A DNA stretch of 64,000 nucleotides, taken from contig NZ_JADNRC010000010.1 of the NCBI RefSeq assembly GCF_015594725.1, positions 1-64,000 on the forward strand, written 5' to 3'. The notes below the pieces were generated by a model. That model did not search any database. It was not told where the DNA came from and saw nothing but the letters and a program-made list of their open reading frames with translations. Positions 9,922-18,373 of the stretch are shown in pieces (the first letter of the stretch is position 1; each line of letters begins with the position of its first letter). A program made the translations under genes and the position numbers. Source of the stretch: Flavobacterium sp. ALJ2 (lineage in GTDB: Bacteria > Bacteroidota > Bacteroidia > Flavobacteriales > Flavobacteriaceae).

Positions 9922-9945
9922 AGTAAAGTGTAGTGTTTGGTTGTG

Positions 9946-9953
9946 CAAATATA
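9946..9953 (-). promoter_or_regulatory. -7 box of the pyrR-pyrB promoter
   Basis: On the minus strand the sequence reads TATATTTG, an exact match to TAnnTTTG, 24 nt upstream of the pyrR ATG. No convincing -33 TTTG was found at the expected spacing. Confidence 0.6.
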
Positions 9954-10139
9954 CAAAATCAGATTTTATTTGTTGGGGTGTTCAGGCGGGAAATATTTTT
10001 TTTTGGTTTGGATAAGTGTTTAGAGCTTAAATAAATTTCAAACTACATACTTTAACTTGATAAAAAATAATATTTTTACATTTAGTTTTTAATTAAATGA
10101 ACTATTTTACCATAACAATACTTTTTTTTCTTTTGACGT

Positions 10140-11006
10140 ATGAATAAAGATCATGACAAATTAATCACAGACTTACATCGTTTTTTAAACTCACAAGATT
10201 TTAAATCAGAAAACGATCTAAGAAAGTTTATGGAAAGTATGGAGCAACAGATCCCATCACTTCCAGAAGAAATATTAACTTCTCAAGAACAAGCACAAAA
10301 CTTAGTTTATGAAGCGTACGATCTTCCAACTGCTAAAGCCAAACAAAATATAAAAAAAGCTCTAAAACTTGACAGCAACTGCATTGAAGCATATGAATTC
10401 CTCGGTTCAATAGAAGATGTTGAAGAAATTGCAATTCTTTTTTATGAAAAAGGAATTAGAATAGGCAGAGAAAATTTTAAAGGAAAGTTTTTAGAAAAAA
10501 ACAAAGGGAAATTTTGGTACATTCATGAAACCCGACCTTTCATGCGCTGCTTAAAACACTATTCCGATTGCCTATATTTAATGGGACAAGCAAAAGATGC
10601 CGCCGCTGTTTTAGAAGAAATAATTGGTCTTAATGAAAATGACAACCAAGGAGTTAGAGACCAACTTTTACTTTATCTTATCCTGCTTGAAGAGAACGAA
10701 AAATTCGAAAAATATACCAAGATGTTTAAAGACGATGACACTACATTTTCTCTTTTCAATAGAGCTTTGTTCACTTTCAAAACAGAAGGAGAAACAGATA
10801 ATACTAATAAGCAACTCCAAAAGGCAATTAAGCAAAATAAATTTGTAGTGGCTAAACTTCTGTCTAAAAAACCAATTATCAACTCTAGTGACTATTATAG
10901 TTGGGGTAGCGAAGACGAGGCTGACTATTATGCAGAATTTGCTAAAAATATTTGGGAAAATACAAATAAAGCATCTTTATGGTTAAAGAAGTACAAGAAC
11001 TATTAA
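10140..11006 (+). CDS. TPR-like cytosolic protein (ST7-like motif)
   Basis: The 288-residue protein has no signal peptide or membrane segment and is mainly helical. Around residues 60-110 and 140-180 it shows TPR-like helix pairs (AKQNIKKALKLDSNCIEAYE and CLYLMGQAKDAAAVLEEIIG). A central GKFWYIHETRPFMRCL segment resembles the FWG..ETRPYMR motif of bacterial ST7-like TPR proteins. The function is unknown and probably protein-protein interaction. It stands alone, with a frameshifted gene and intergenic debris downstream. Confidence 0.7.
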   Translation: MNKDHDKLITDLHRFLNSQDFKSENDLRKFMESMEQQIPSLPEEILTSQEQAQNLVYEAYDLPTAKAKQNIKKALKLDSNCIEAYEFLGSIEDVEEIAILFYEKGIRIGRENFKGKFLEKNKGKFWYIHETRPFMRCLKHYSDCLYLMGQAKDAAAVLEEIIGLNENDNQGVRDQLLLYLILLEENEKFEKYTKMFKDDDTTFSLFNRALFTFKTEGETDNTNKQLQKAIKQNKFVVAKLLSKKPIINSSDYYSWGSEDEADYYAEFAKNIWENTNKASLWLKKYKNY

Positions 11007-11108
11007 GTTATAATAACAATTCTCAAAAACCTGATATATAATTTCAATACTATATCTCCTTAGAAACGTTATAATTCCGAATAACCTGATTGCTTAAATA
11101 TGCTCAAC

Positions 11109-11135
11109 GATAGCGCGGAAATTCTTTCCGTGCCC
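11109..11135. repeat. REP-like palindrome
   Basis: An imperfect palindrome with a 9-bp stem (11113-11121 with 11125-11133, one G-T pair) and a 3-nt loop carries the words AGCGCGGA and TCCGTGCCC. Similar GC-rich palindromes occur scattered in Flavobacterium intergenic regions near REP-associated transposase genes. That comparison is from memory. No transposase is present here. Confidence 0.4.
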
Positions 11136-11187
11136 ACAAAGTGAATAACTCAACATAAATTAAATCTAGATTCGATCAATAAAAAAA

Positions 11188-11603
11188 ATGATTTACATCG
11201 ATAAAAATACATTTCCACATTGTTACATTGAAGAGAATAAATTTGACTGGGGAGAACCATATAATGACATAACACCAATTTTTAATTTATCTATTAATCC
11301 TGAATTATCAGATATTGAATATACAATTGAAGTACTGGGCAAAATAACTTCAAAATTAATTTAGAGAAACTGTATAATATCCTACTTAAAAATGAAGAGA
11401 ATGATCGTATAGAAAATTTTAATATAATAATTTTTAATCGAGAACTTCTCTTAAATAATATCAACAACTATTTAAATTATAATGCAGATAAGACTTCTCC
11501 CTGGAAACAATATTATGACAGATATTTTACCGAAAATGATTATTTGGAATCAATTGAAAAGGATCTAAACAGAAGATTATTATTTGAGAGAAAAGAATAC
11601 TAA
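11188..11603 (+). pseudogene. Frameshifted small gene of unknown function
   Basis: A frame starting with ATG at 11188 encodes 58 residues (MIYIDKNTFPHCYIEENKFD...) and ends at 11362-11364. A second frame, open from 11331 to the stop at 11601-11603, continues the same lysine/asparagine-rich protein style for about 90 residues (EKLYNILLKNEEND...). The two parts overlap, and one base deleted or inserted within 11331-11361 would join them into a protein of about 138 residues. The family is not recognised. The size and setting would suit an orphan immunity-type protein, but nothing in the sequence proves that. A sequencing error is also possible. Confidence 0.6.
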
Positions 11604-11781
11604 TAATATTTTACTCTAGAACTTTTATCAAATCCCCCCATCGAGGTGATATATCGCAATCAGAAGAAAAACCAAAATATCGCTACGCTGTAGCTTTATC
11701 TCTAGAATCTGCATATTTGCTATAAATATGATGCTCAGCTGGAGCAAATCCCCATCATGTTTTCTAAAACTAATAAAAATA

Positions 11782-11826
11782 AAAAAGAAGCTATCCAAAA
11801 ATTACTTTTCGGACAGCCTCTTTGCT
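11782..11826 (-). terminator. Terminator of the phosphatase-like gene
   Basis: On the minus strand an 11-bp stem with two U-G pairs (GAGGCUGUCC... with ...GGAUAGCUUC) is followed by six T residues. It lies about 30 nt past the stop of the 11854-14598 gene. Confidence 0.75.
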
Positions 11827-11853
11827 ATTTAAATATTCTTATTTACTACCTAA

Positions 11854-14598
11854 CTATTTCACAATTAGCTTAGCAGTAAACAATTTACGAGAATGTATTT
11901 TTAAGATATAAACACCTTTTGGTAAATCTTGGTTTATAAGAGAGAATTTATTGTTGTTTACATTTTTTGTAGCGTACAATAGTTTCCCTTCCATATTATA
12001 AATTTCTATTTCATCAATAGGATATTCCGACTGAATAAAAGTTTCTGCACTACTATTAGTAGGATTTGGATATACTTTTAATCCATTATCGATTTTAAAC
12101 TCGTCGTTACCTAGAGAACTATCTATTACTTCAAAAGAAACCCTGTTTGATACTTCGTTATAAGAATCATTGGTAAACATTACCAAAAAGTATTTTCCTT
12201 TTTCACTAGGCAACTCTGTGGTAGCAATGGCTTTAGTTCCTTCCGAAAGACCTTCAAAATAAGTGTAGCTCACCAATGGTTTTTCGTTAGGATTATCGCC
12301 TTCATGGTAAATACCCAACCAATCTTTTACAATTCCTGGAGCATCTGTCCATGAAGCTGTAATTTGTTCGCCAAGATCATATACGGGTTTATTAATCCAT
12401 AATTCGGTAACCACAGCTCCAACTTTAAAGAATACTTTATTTCCGATAGCATTAAAACTATCCTGCAAATAGTATTCGGCATAATAATATCCTTTTGGCA
12501 AAGTACTAAATGACTTAGCATCTGCTACAGTTGTTACATATTGCCAACTAGTTGACGTAACTCCTGATCCTGGGTTTACTCCCATTCTATATATACCAAT
12601 CCAATCTTTTGCTAATTGTGGTCCATTAGTATAATTAACAATTATTGGTGTTCCTACAGAATATTCGGTATTATCTGTAGTTAATACAGGAACCGGCCCA
12701 ACATAAAAATATTTTCGAGGAGCAATTTCTGTATAACCTCCATTAGAGAATATTACGGCATAATAACGTCCTTTATTAGCCAATCCGTTAGGGAAATTAA
12801 TAAATCCGCTTGGACTGCCATTGGTATATTGCCAAGTTAGCGATGGTGTTGTTGATCCCGGTGTTTGCCCATCTTTATACAATCCTATCCAAGTTTTTGT
12901 ACTCGCTGGTGCATCGGTAAAATCAACTTTAATAGGTGCGCTTTGCGAATAAGTTAAGGCATCGGTAACAATCTCAGTATTCACATTATTACTTCCTGTT
13001 ACAGTAAATGCTTGAGTATCGCTCCAAGGAGACCATTCAAGATTGCGATCTCTGTATCTTAATTTCAAATAATATTTCCCATTAGGAAGTGAGTTCGAAG
13101 CCAAATCCATCTTTGTAATGTCTACACCTAGATTTATATCAACAGTTGAATCTTTTTGAGTCTTATATTTTCCGTATAAATTTTCGAAATCGCGATATAC
13201 TTCTTTTTTAATTATATCAAATGTTGGCGTTTGCGAAATTAAAAACTGACTTGTATTTAACAACTCATTCGTTGTTGTACTATATGCAGAACCAGTCACT
13301 GTTAAAGGTAAGGTAACATTTGCCGCAAAAGTATTTGTAATGGCTGGTTTTACTGGTGCTACTTTGTTTTTATATCTATGAAACTCATCCATTAACTGGT
13401 TGTTTTTCCATTTATCAACGCTTCCGATAGAATAGCTTTCGATATCCATTTTTCCGTTGGTAACATCAATATCTACAATTTGGTAAATCCAATTGCATAT
13501 TGTTTTCTGCACATCTTCAAAATCTTGTTCTGTAGATGATCCCCAATATTGATCCCAAGCTGTTCCGCCCGAAATGATATTATATGTTGGTGTGTTTTTT
13601 AATTGTCCTCTATGGTACAAATGATGGTGCGCGCCAATATGCATAGAATATTTTGGAGAAGTGACCAATAAAGGAACGGCTGTATTACGAACCCATGTAG
13701 AGATATCTCCAACATATTGCTCTGCTTGATAAGGCCTGTGGCTAAGAGAAAAAATCCACTCTACAGTACTATCTGCATTTGCAGCAGCGAGAACCTGTTG
13801 TAACCAAGTTAGCTGTGCAGCTCCTGTATGCTCTGAACTTAAACTGATAAATAAAACATTACCCGCTTGTTGTGCATAATAGTTTTCTGTGCCTGATGAA
13901 ATCCCTTTATAGGAAAGCTCACTGATATAAAAATGATCGTAATACGAATTCATACCAAGTGTTCCATACGTTTCATGGTTTCCTACTGTAGTCTGAATCG
14001 GAATATTACCAGATAATCCCCTGTTCTTTTTAAAGTGTACGTTTTCGTAATGATCTAAAGTTCCTACATCGACTTGATCGCCTACCATAAAAGTCATCGA
14101 AATATTATCTTCTGGAGATAATGTAGATCCCCATTTTTGTTTTATTTTTCTTTTTGCTGCCGATACTAATGAATCATAACGAGGTACTGCTTTTAACTGA
14201 TTATCTCCCATAATCAAAAAACGAATATGCCCATCAGCAGTAGCTGCTTGCCCAGGGTTAGGCAATGTTTTAAACGAATAAACGGTAGATACATCTGCAC
14301 CGGTTTTTATTCTGTAATAATATTTAGTGTTTGGTGAAAGATTCATCAGTTTCGCACTGTGGTAAAAATAATTCCCTGGATAACCCGAATCTGTAAAGAC
14401 ATTGGTATTTCCTGTAACTGTAACATTAAGGTTTGTCGCAGTTGTTCCGTATTCTACAATAGTTTCAGGATTACTTTCTGTCTTCCAGTTAACATAAATA
14501 GATGTGGGAGTTGCGTTTTGCAAATAAGGAAATAGTTTTTGTGCTTCTGCGGTAAAGCCTATTCCTAATAGTAAGAGTAAAAAGTAGATTTTTTTCAT
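11854..14598 (-). CDS. Secreted purple-acid-phosphatase-like metallophosphoesterase, T9SS type A
   Basis: The 914-residue protein has a signal peptide (to about residue 19), then a fibronectin-III-like N-terminal domain of purple acid phosphatases (about 28-112). The calcineurin-like catalytic domain (about 124-345) shows GDNQ (131-134), GDQVD (173-177), GNHE (206-209), SHRPY (286-290) and GAHHHLYH (322-329). Three homologous modules follow (about 545-634, 637-728, 731-825), each with a W-[IL]-G-[LI]-Y motif. The C-terminus (841-914, starting VYPNPT and ending FTAKLIVK) is a T9SS type A sorting domain. It probably releases phosphate from organic esters outside the cell. The true substrate is unknown. 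Confidence 0.88.
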   Translation of the reverse strand: MKKIYFLLLLLGIGFTAEAQKLFPYLQNATPTSIYVNWKTESNPETIVEYGTTATNLNVTVTGNTNVFTDSGYPGNYFYHSAKLMNLSPNTKYYYRIKTGADVSTVYSFKTLPNPGQAATADGHIRFLIMGDNQLKAVPRYDSLVSAAKRKIKQKWGSTLSPEDNISMTFMVGDQVDVGTLDHYENVHFKKNRGLSGNIPIQTTVGNHETYGTLGMNSYYDHFYISELSYKGISSGTENYYAQQAGNVLFISLSSEHTGAAQLTWLQQVLAAANADSTVEWIFSLSHRPYQAEQYVGDISTWVRNTAVPLLVTSPKYSMHIGAHHHLYHRGQLKNTPTYNIISGGTAWDQYWGSSTEQDFEDVQKTICNWIYQIVDIDVTNGKMDIESYSIGSVDKWKNNQLMDEFHRYKNKVAPVKPAITNTFAANVTLPLTVTGSAYSTTTNELLNTSQFLISQTPTFDIIKKEVYRDFENLYGKYKTQKDSTVDINLGVDITKMDLASNSLPNGKYYLKLRYRDRNLEWSPWSDTQAFTVTGSNNVNTEIVTDALTYSQSAPIKVDFTDAPASTKTWIGLYKDGQTPGSTTPSLTWQYTNGSPSGFINFPNGLANKGRYYAVIFSNGGYTEIAPRKYFYVGPVPVLTTDNTEYSVGTPIIVNYTNGPQLAKDWIGIYRMGVNPGSGVTSTSWQYVTTVADAKSFSTLPKGYYYAEYYLQDSFNAIGNKVFFKVGAVVTELWINKPVYDLGEQITASWTDAPGIVKDWLGIYHEGDNPNEKPLVSYTYFEGLSEGTKAIATTELPSEKGKYFLVMFTNDSYNEVSNRVSFEVIDSSLGNDEFKIDNGLKVYPNPTNSSAETFIQSEYPIDEIEIYNMEGKLLYATKNVNNNKFSLINQDLPKGVYILKIHSRKLFTAKLIVK

Positions 14599-14624
14599 AA
14601 GTTGCTTTTCGTTGTTAGACGAAA

Positions 14625-14632
14625 CAAAAGTA
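14625..14632 (-). promoter_or_regulatory. Candidate -7 box of the phosphatase-like gene
   Basis: The minus strand reads TACTTTTG, matching TAnnTTTG, 26 nt upstream of the ATG at 14598. The -33 element is not clear. Confidence 0.45.
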
Positions 14633-14811
14633 TTCTACCAAAATGCAAATACTTTTAAGACAACATTACCCTTCTTTTATTTTTACTTCTCCATATTGTA
14701 AAGTTAATAACACACAGAATGCTAAAAAAAGGAAACACAGATAAAAACGGTTTTTTTGTGATGATTTTAAAAATTTGTTTTTATCCACGTTCTGTTTTCT
14801 GTTACAGAATA

Positions 14812-15045
14812 CTAAGCTACAACTGCCTTTTTCTCTTTCCTAAAAGAAATCCAAGTAAGCTTATACCACAGCGCTTCTAATGGTACTTGTCTGTGTATTT
14901 TTAACCACCTTGTACAGAACCCAAGTTGATGTAAAAACAAAACTATACCTAATTATCAAACCAAACAGTGCCCCTGCATATTTGTAAAGCCATAACGATA
15001 GTAAATAAATGATCCTAAAATAACATACATCAATATATCACCTAA
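14812..15045 (-). pseudogene. Decayed DUF418-family membrane protein gene
   Basis: On the minus strand, codons near 15045-14965 give LGDILMYVILGSFIYYRYG, resembling the GDIL..Y motif of DUF418 proteins. After two stops the same frame resumes (about 14940-14812) as HQLGFCTRWLKIHRQVPLEA followed by LWYKLTW and a stop. That matches the C-terminal W-L-[KR]...GPLEWLWR-x-LTW motif of the same family. The long membrane region normally between the two motifs is missing, so the gene is internally deleted and degenerate. The rest of the 14599-15271 gap shows no other coding signal. Confidence 0.6.
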
Positions 15046-15271
15046 AAAAAAAGATTGTCTTTGCTAATCCGAAAACAAACAATATAGTAAGTCACCAAAC
15101 TTACCTCCACTTAAAATCATTTCCTTTTTTATGCTGATTATCATATTGAATAAAAAACAAAATAATAAAACATTTTACAGAAATTATATAACACTCTTTT
15201 TCTAGTATTTATTAATTTCACAAGGAGACAATAATGATTGTCATTTTTAATTCATTTAAAAACTAAAAATC

Positions 15272-15445
15272 ATGAAAAGCAAACTATCTATAATACTAGT
15301 CGCTTTAATTACATCATTATCTCTTACCAGCTGTGAGGTTGTAGAAGGCATTTTTAAGGCAGGAATGGGAGTTGGTGCTTTTGCTGTAATTATTGTAATT
15401 GTTTTAATAATTTATCTGATTATTAAAATGTTTGGTAAGAAATAA
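15272..15445 (+). CDS. 57-residue lipoprotein with one membrane segment
   Basis: This short frame begins with a lipoprotein signal ending in LTSC (Cys21), then a Gly-rich turn and a hydrophobic segment (about residues 34-51), and ends MFGKK. Similar tiny proteins with SCE-V-GIFK-G are common in Flavobacteriia, but their function is unknown. A bidirectional terminator follows 12 nt after the stop, which supports it as a real transcript. Confidence 0.65.
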   Translation: MKSKLSIILVALITSLSLTSCEVVEGIFKAGMGVGAFAVIIVIVLIIYLIIKMFGKK

Positions 15446-15457
15446 TAGAATATAAAA

Positions 15458-15485
15458 AATCCCATCTGCTGGTGCAGATGGGATT
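15458..15485. terminator. Bidirectional terminator
   Basis: A perfect 12-bp stem (15458-15469 with 15474-15485) with loop TGGT has an A run on the left and T/A-rich sequence on the right. It separates the small lipoprotein gene (plus) from the ABC-F gene (minus). Confidence 0.85.
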
Positions 15486-15510
15486 CTTAAAAAAATATAT
15501 TATTTAGATA

Positions 15511-17127
15511 TTAAGAATACATTTTCACTCTTAATTCTTGTACTTTTTCATCATCTAGGTATTCATCAAATGTCATGTAACGATCGATAACTCCATTTGG
15601 CGTAAGCTCTACTACTCTATTACCTACAGTTTGAGCAAACTCATGATCATGTGTCGTAAATATCACTGAGCCTTTGTAGTTTTTTAACGAGTTATTAAAT
15701 GCTGTAATCGACTCCAAGTCTAAGTGATTTGTTGGCTCATCTAACATTAACACGTTAGCTCTTTCCATCATCATTCGAGATAACATACAACGTACTTTTT
15801 CTCCTCCTGATAAAACTCTACTTGTTTTTAAAGCTTCTTCTCCTGAGAAAATCATTTTCCCTAAAAAACCTCTAATAAAAACCTCATCACGTTCTTCTTC
15901 CGTTTTTGCATATTGACGCAACCAATCTACTAAACTCAAATCATTTTCGAAGAAAGAATGGTTCTCTGCTGGTAAATAGGCTTGATTTGTTGTAATTCCC
16001 CAATCAAAAGTACCTTCATCGGCTTTTTGATTGTTGTTTAATATTTCGTAAAAAGCTGTTGTTGCACGAGAATCTTTAGAGAACAAAACAATTTTGTCTC
16101 CTTTTGCCATATTCAAATCAACACCTTTAAATAAAATATCTCCATCAATTGAAGCACTTAAATTTTCAACATTCAGAATTTGATCTCCTGCTTCACGATC
16201 CTGATCAAAAATAATTGCTGGATAACGACGGCTTGATGGTTTTATTTCTGAAATATTAAGCTTACTAATCATTTTTTTACGAGAAGTTGCTTGTTTAGAC
16301 TTGGCAACGTTAGCACTAAAACGACGAATAAATTCTTCTAATTCTTGTTTTTTCTCTTCGGCTTTCTTGTTTTGTTGTGCACGTTGTTTAGCCGCTAATT
16401 GACTAGATTCATACCAAAACGTATAGTTACCTGAATAATGGTTGATTTTACTAAAATCGATATCTGAAATATGTGTACAAACCGAATCTAAAAAGTGACG
16501 GTCATGCGATACTACAATTACTGTATTTTCATAATTTGCAAGGAAAGTTTCTAACCAAGCGATTGTTTCAAAATCCAAATCGTTGGTAGGCTCATCCATG
16601 ATTAGTAAATCTGGATTACCAAATAAGGCTTGTGCCAAAAGGACACGAACTTTAATTTTACCCTCAAGATCTCCCATTAATGTATAATGGTGCTCTTCGG
16701 CAATACCTAAGTTAGACAACATCGAAGCAGCATCAGAATCAGCGTTCCATCCGTTCATTTCTTCAAACTGAACTTGCAACTCTCCTATTCTATCAGCATT
16801 TTTATCGTTATAGTCTAAATAAAGTTCATCCATTTCTTTCTTAACAGCGTACAATACCTTGTTACCCATAATTACGGTTTCAAGAACTGTATGCTCATCA
16901 AACATATTGTGGTTTTGGTTTAAAACCGACATACGTTTTCCTGGCTCTAAATGGATATGTCCTGAAGTAGGATCCATTTCACCTGAAATTATTTTAAGAA
17001 AAGTTGATTTTCCAGCACCATTGGCTCCGATAACTCCGTAAATGTTTCCGTGAGTGAAAGTTGTATTTACTTCGTCAAACAAAATTCGTTTGCCAAATTG
17101 TACCGATAAATTATTGACTGTTAACAT
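15511..17127 (-). CDS. ABC-F family ATPase, YbiT-like
   Basis: The 538-residue protein has two ATP-binding cassettes and no membrane segment, so it is a ribosome-associated ABC-F translation factor type rather than a transporter. It aligns by eye with E. coli YbiT throughout, including the linker RFSANVAKSKQATSRKKM. Cassette 1 has a good Walker A (GANGAGKST, 34-42) and Walker B (178-179) but no LSGG signature (MGDLEGK at 151-157). Cassette 2 has LSGGEK (439-444) and Walker B (463-464) but its Walker A is degenerate (FSKDSRATT, 349-357). It is transcribed from its own promoter. Confidence 0.92.
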   Translation of the reverse strand: MLTVNNLSVQFGKRILFDEVNTTFTHGNIYGVIGANGAGKSTFLKIISGEMDPTSGHIHLEPGKRMSVLNQNHNMFDEHTVLETVIMGNKVLYAVKKEMDELYLDYNDKNADRIGELQVQFEEMNGWNADSDAASMLSNLGIAEEHHYTLMGDLEGKIKVRVLLAQALFGNPDLLIMDEPTNDLDFETIAWLETFLANYENTVIVVSHDRHFLDSVCTHISDIDFSKINHYSGNYTFWYESSQLAAKQRAQQNKKAEEKKQELEEFIRRFSANVAKSKQATSRKKMISKLNISEIKPSSRRYPAIIFDQDREAGDQILNVENLSASIDGDILFKGVDLNMAKGDKIVLFSKDSRATTAFYEILNNNQKADEGTFDWGITTNQAYLPAENHSFFENDLSLVDWLRQYAKTEEERDEVFIRGFLGKMIFSGEEALKTSRVLSGGEKVRCMLSRMMMERANVLMLDEPTNHLDLESITAFNNSLKNYKGSVIFTTHDHEFAQTVGNRVVELTPNGVIDRYMTFDEYLDDEKVQELRVKMYS

Positions 17128-17153
17128 GAATGTCCTATTTAATTAATTTTGTG

Positions 17154-17185
17154 CAAAAGTAGTGAAAAAGGTTCAGAGGTGCAAA
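17154..17185 (-). promoter_or_regulatory. Promoter of the ABC-F gene (-33 and -7)
   Basis: On the minus strand TTTG (17182-17185) and TACTTTTG (17154-17161) are separated by 20 nt. This is a near-ideal Bacteroidota sigma-ABfr promoter, placed 26 nt upstream of the ATG. Confidence 0.75.
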
Positions 17186-17339
17186 GAAACTAGGTCCCTA
17201 AGTTTTTTTAATATGAAAATAGCTAAAAATAGTTCTTGCTATAGATTATCTATAAAGAAACGCAGATGATGCCCTATTTACAAAAGTAAAGACACAGGTA
17301 AAACAGATTCAAAAACTTTATAAACCTTGCAATTATTAT

Positions 17340-18113
17340 TTACAATTTACTTTCTTTTTCCAAAGCTACTTCTAGGCTTTTATAATTATTTAAAACTTTA
17401 GCAATAAAACCTTCTTTGTTGATAATGAAATGCGTGGGAAAAGCATTTAACTGCAACGTTTCATTCATATAGATTTTCATATTTGGAATAACCGAATATG
17501 AAAATGGCTTTCTAGCCAAGAATACTTTTAACTGTTTTGGGGTATCTTCTGCCAAACTCACAAAAAGAATGTCTTTCCGTTCTTTATATTTTTCTACTAA
17601 TTTATTTACATCTCGAAATTCTTTGATACAAGCAGCGCAATGAATATACCAACATTTTACAACTACAATTTTACCTTTCATCATTTCGTTAGAAACCAGA
17701 TTTCCATTTAAATCCTTAAAAGAGAATTTAGGAAAAGGGGTATTTTCCATTTTAAAATTCTTATACGCATCAAAAGCTTCTTGGTTAATTGTTGCTTTTA
17801 TACTTGTATCGGAATTAGGATTGATTTTAAATAATTTATAGTAATAAATGGTATCATCTGATTGTAATCGAATTGGGATATAACTTTCATTTGCTAATTG
17901 ATCTAAAAAAGTCTCTTTTGGTATTTCACTCGAAAGCGTGTCTAACGCAACAAAATCTCGAGAAAGCATTATGTTTTTACTCTGATATGTCCACCAATTA
18001 CTGTAACTATTTTGAATTTTGACAAAATCAACTTCTGGATTACCGTACTTGGGTTGTCCAAAACCTGAAGTGAAAATCAGAGAAATTATGATAAATAAAA
18101 AGGACTTCTTCAT
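17340..18113 (-). CDS. Exported TlpA-like thioredoxin-fold protein
   Basis: The 257-residue protein has a signal peptide (cleavage near SGFGQ) and a C-terminal AhpC/TSA-type thioredoxin domain (about residues 120-257). The redox motif CAAC is at WYIHCAACIKEF and the cis-proline region is AFPTHFIINKEG. It probably acts as a thiol-disulfide reductase in the periplasm. The N-terminal ~115 residues match no domain I know. A -7 box (TATTTTTG, 18139-18146) lies 25 nt upstream of the start. Confidence 0.82.
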   Translation of the reverse strand: MKKSFLFIIISLIFTSGFGQPKYGNPEVDFVKIQNSYSNWWTYQSKNIMLSRDFVALDTLSSEIPKETFLDQLANESYIPIRLQSDDTIYYYKLFKINPNSDTSIKATINQEAFDAYKNFKMENTPFPKFSFKDLNGNLVSNEMMKGKIVVVKCWYIHCAACIKEFRDVNKLVEKYKERKDILFVSLAEDTPKQLKVFLARKPFSYSVIPNMKIYMNETLQLNAFPTHFIINKEGFIAKVLNNYKSLEVALEKESKL

Positions 18114-18138
18114 GAAATTTAATGAACTAATTGAGATT

Positions 18139-18146
18139 CAAAAATA
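18139..18146 (-). promoter_or_regulatory. Candidate -7 box of the thioredoxin-like gene
   Basis: The minus strand reads TATTTTTG, an exact fit to TAnnTTTG, 25 nt before the ATG at 18113. Confidence 0.45.
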
Positions 18147-18184
18147 GTTAAAAAATAGATGAATTTACTCAATCACTATAAAGC

Positions 18185-18210
18185 AAAAAAACCTGGCACT
18201 TAGTGCCAGG
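18185..18210 (-). terminator. Terminator of the chitinase gene
   Basis: A perfect 8-bp GC-rich stem (18192-18199 with 18203-18210) and 3-nt loop is followed on the minus strand by seven T residues. It closes the minus-strand chitin operon about 165 nt after the chitinase stop. Confidence 0.85.
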
Positions 18211-18373
18211 CTCATAATGATTTCCTCTAGGTAAAAACCAAATAACAAATTACCTAAATTCAATGCATTTATTCAAAACATGAAAAATATAATTAAAAAA
18301 TAAATAACCAAACTCAATTTTAATTGCCTCAATTTTTCATTTTTTTGAAATCTTAAAATCTTAATCTATTCCA

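Noticed and set aside
11630-11770. Possible coding remnants between the frameshifted gene and the phosphatase terminator
   Set aside because: All frames are short with many stops, and no family motif was recognised.
14733-14790. Inverted repeat GATAAAAAC/GTTTTTATC upstream of the phosphatase gene
   Set aside because: The 9-bp AT-rich stem has a 28-nt loop, which is likely by chance in this composition.
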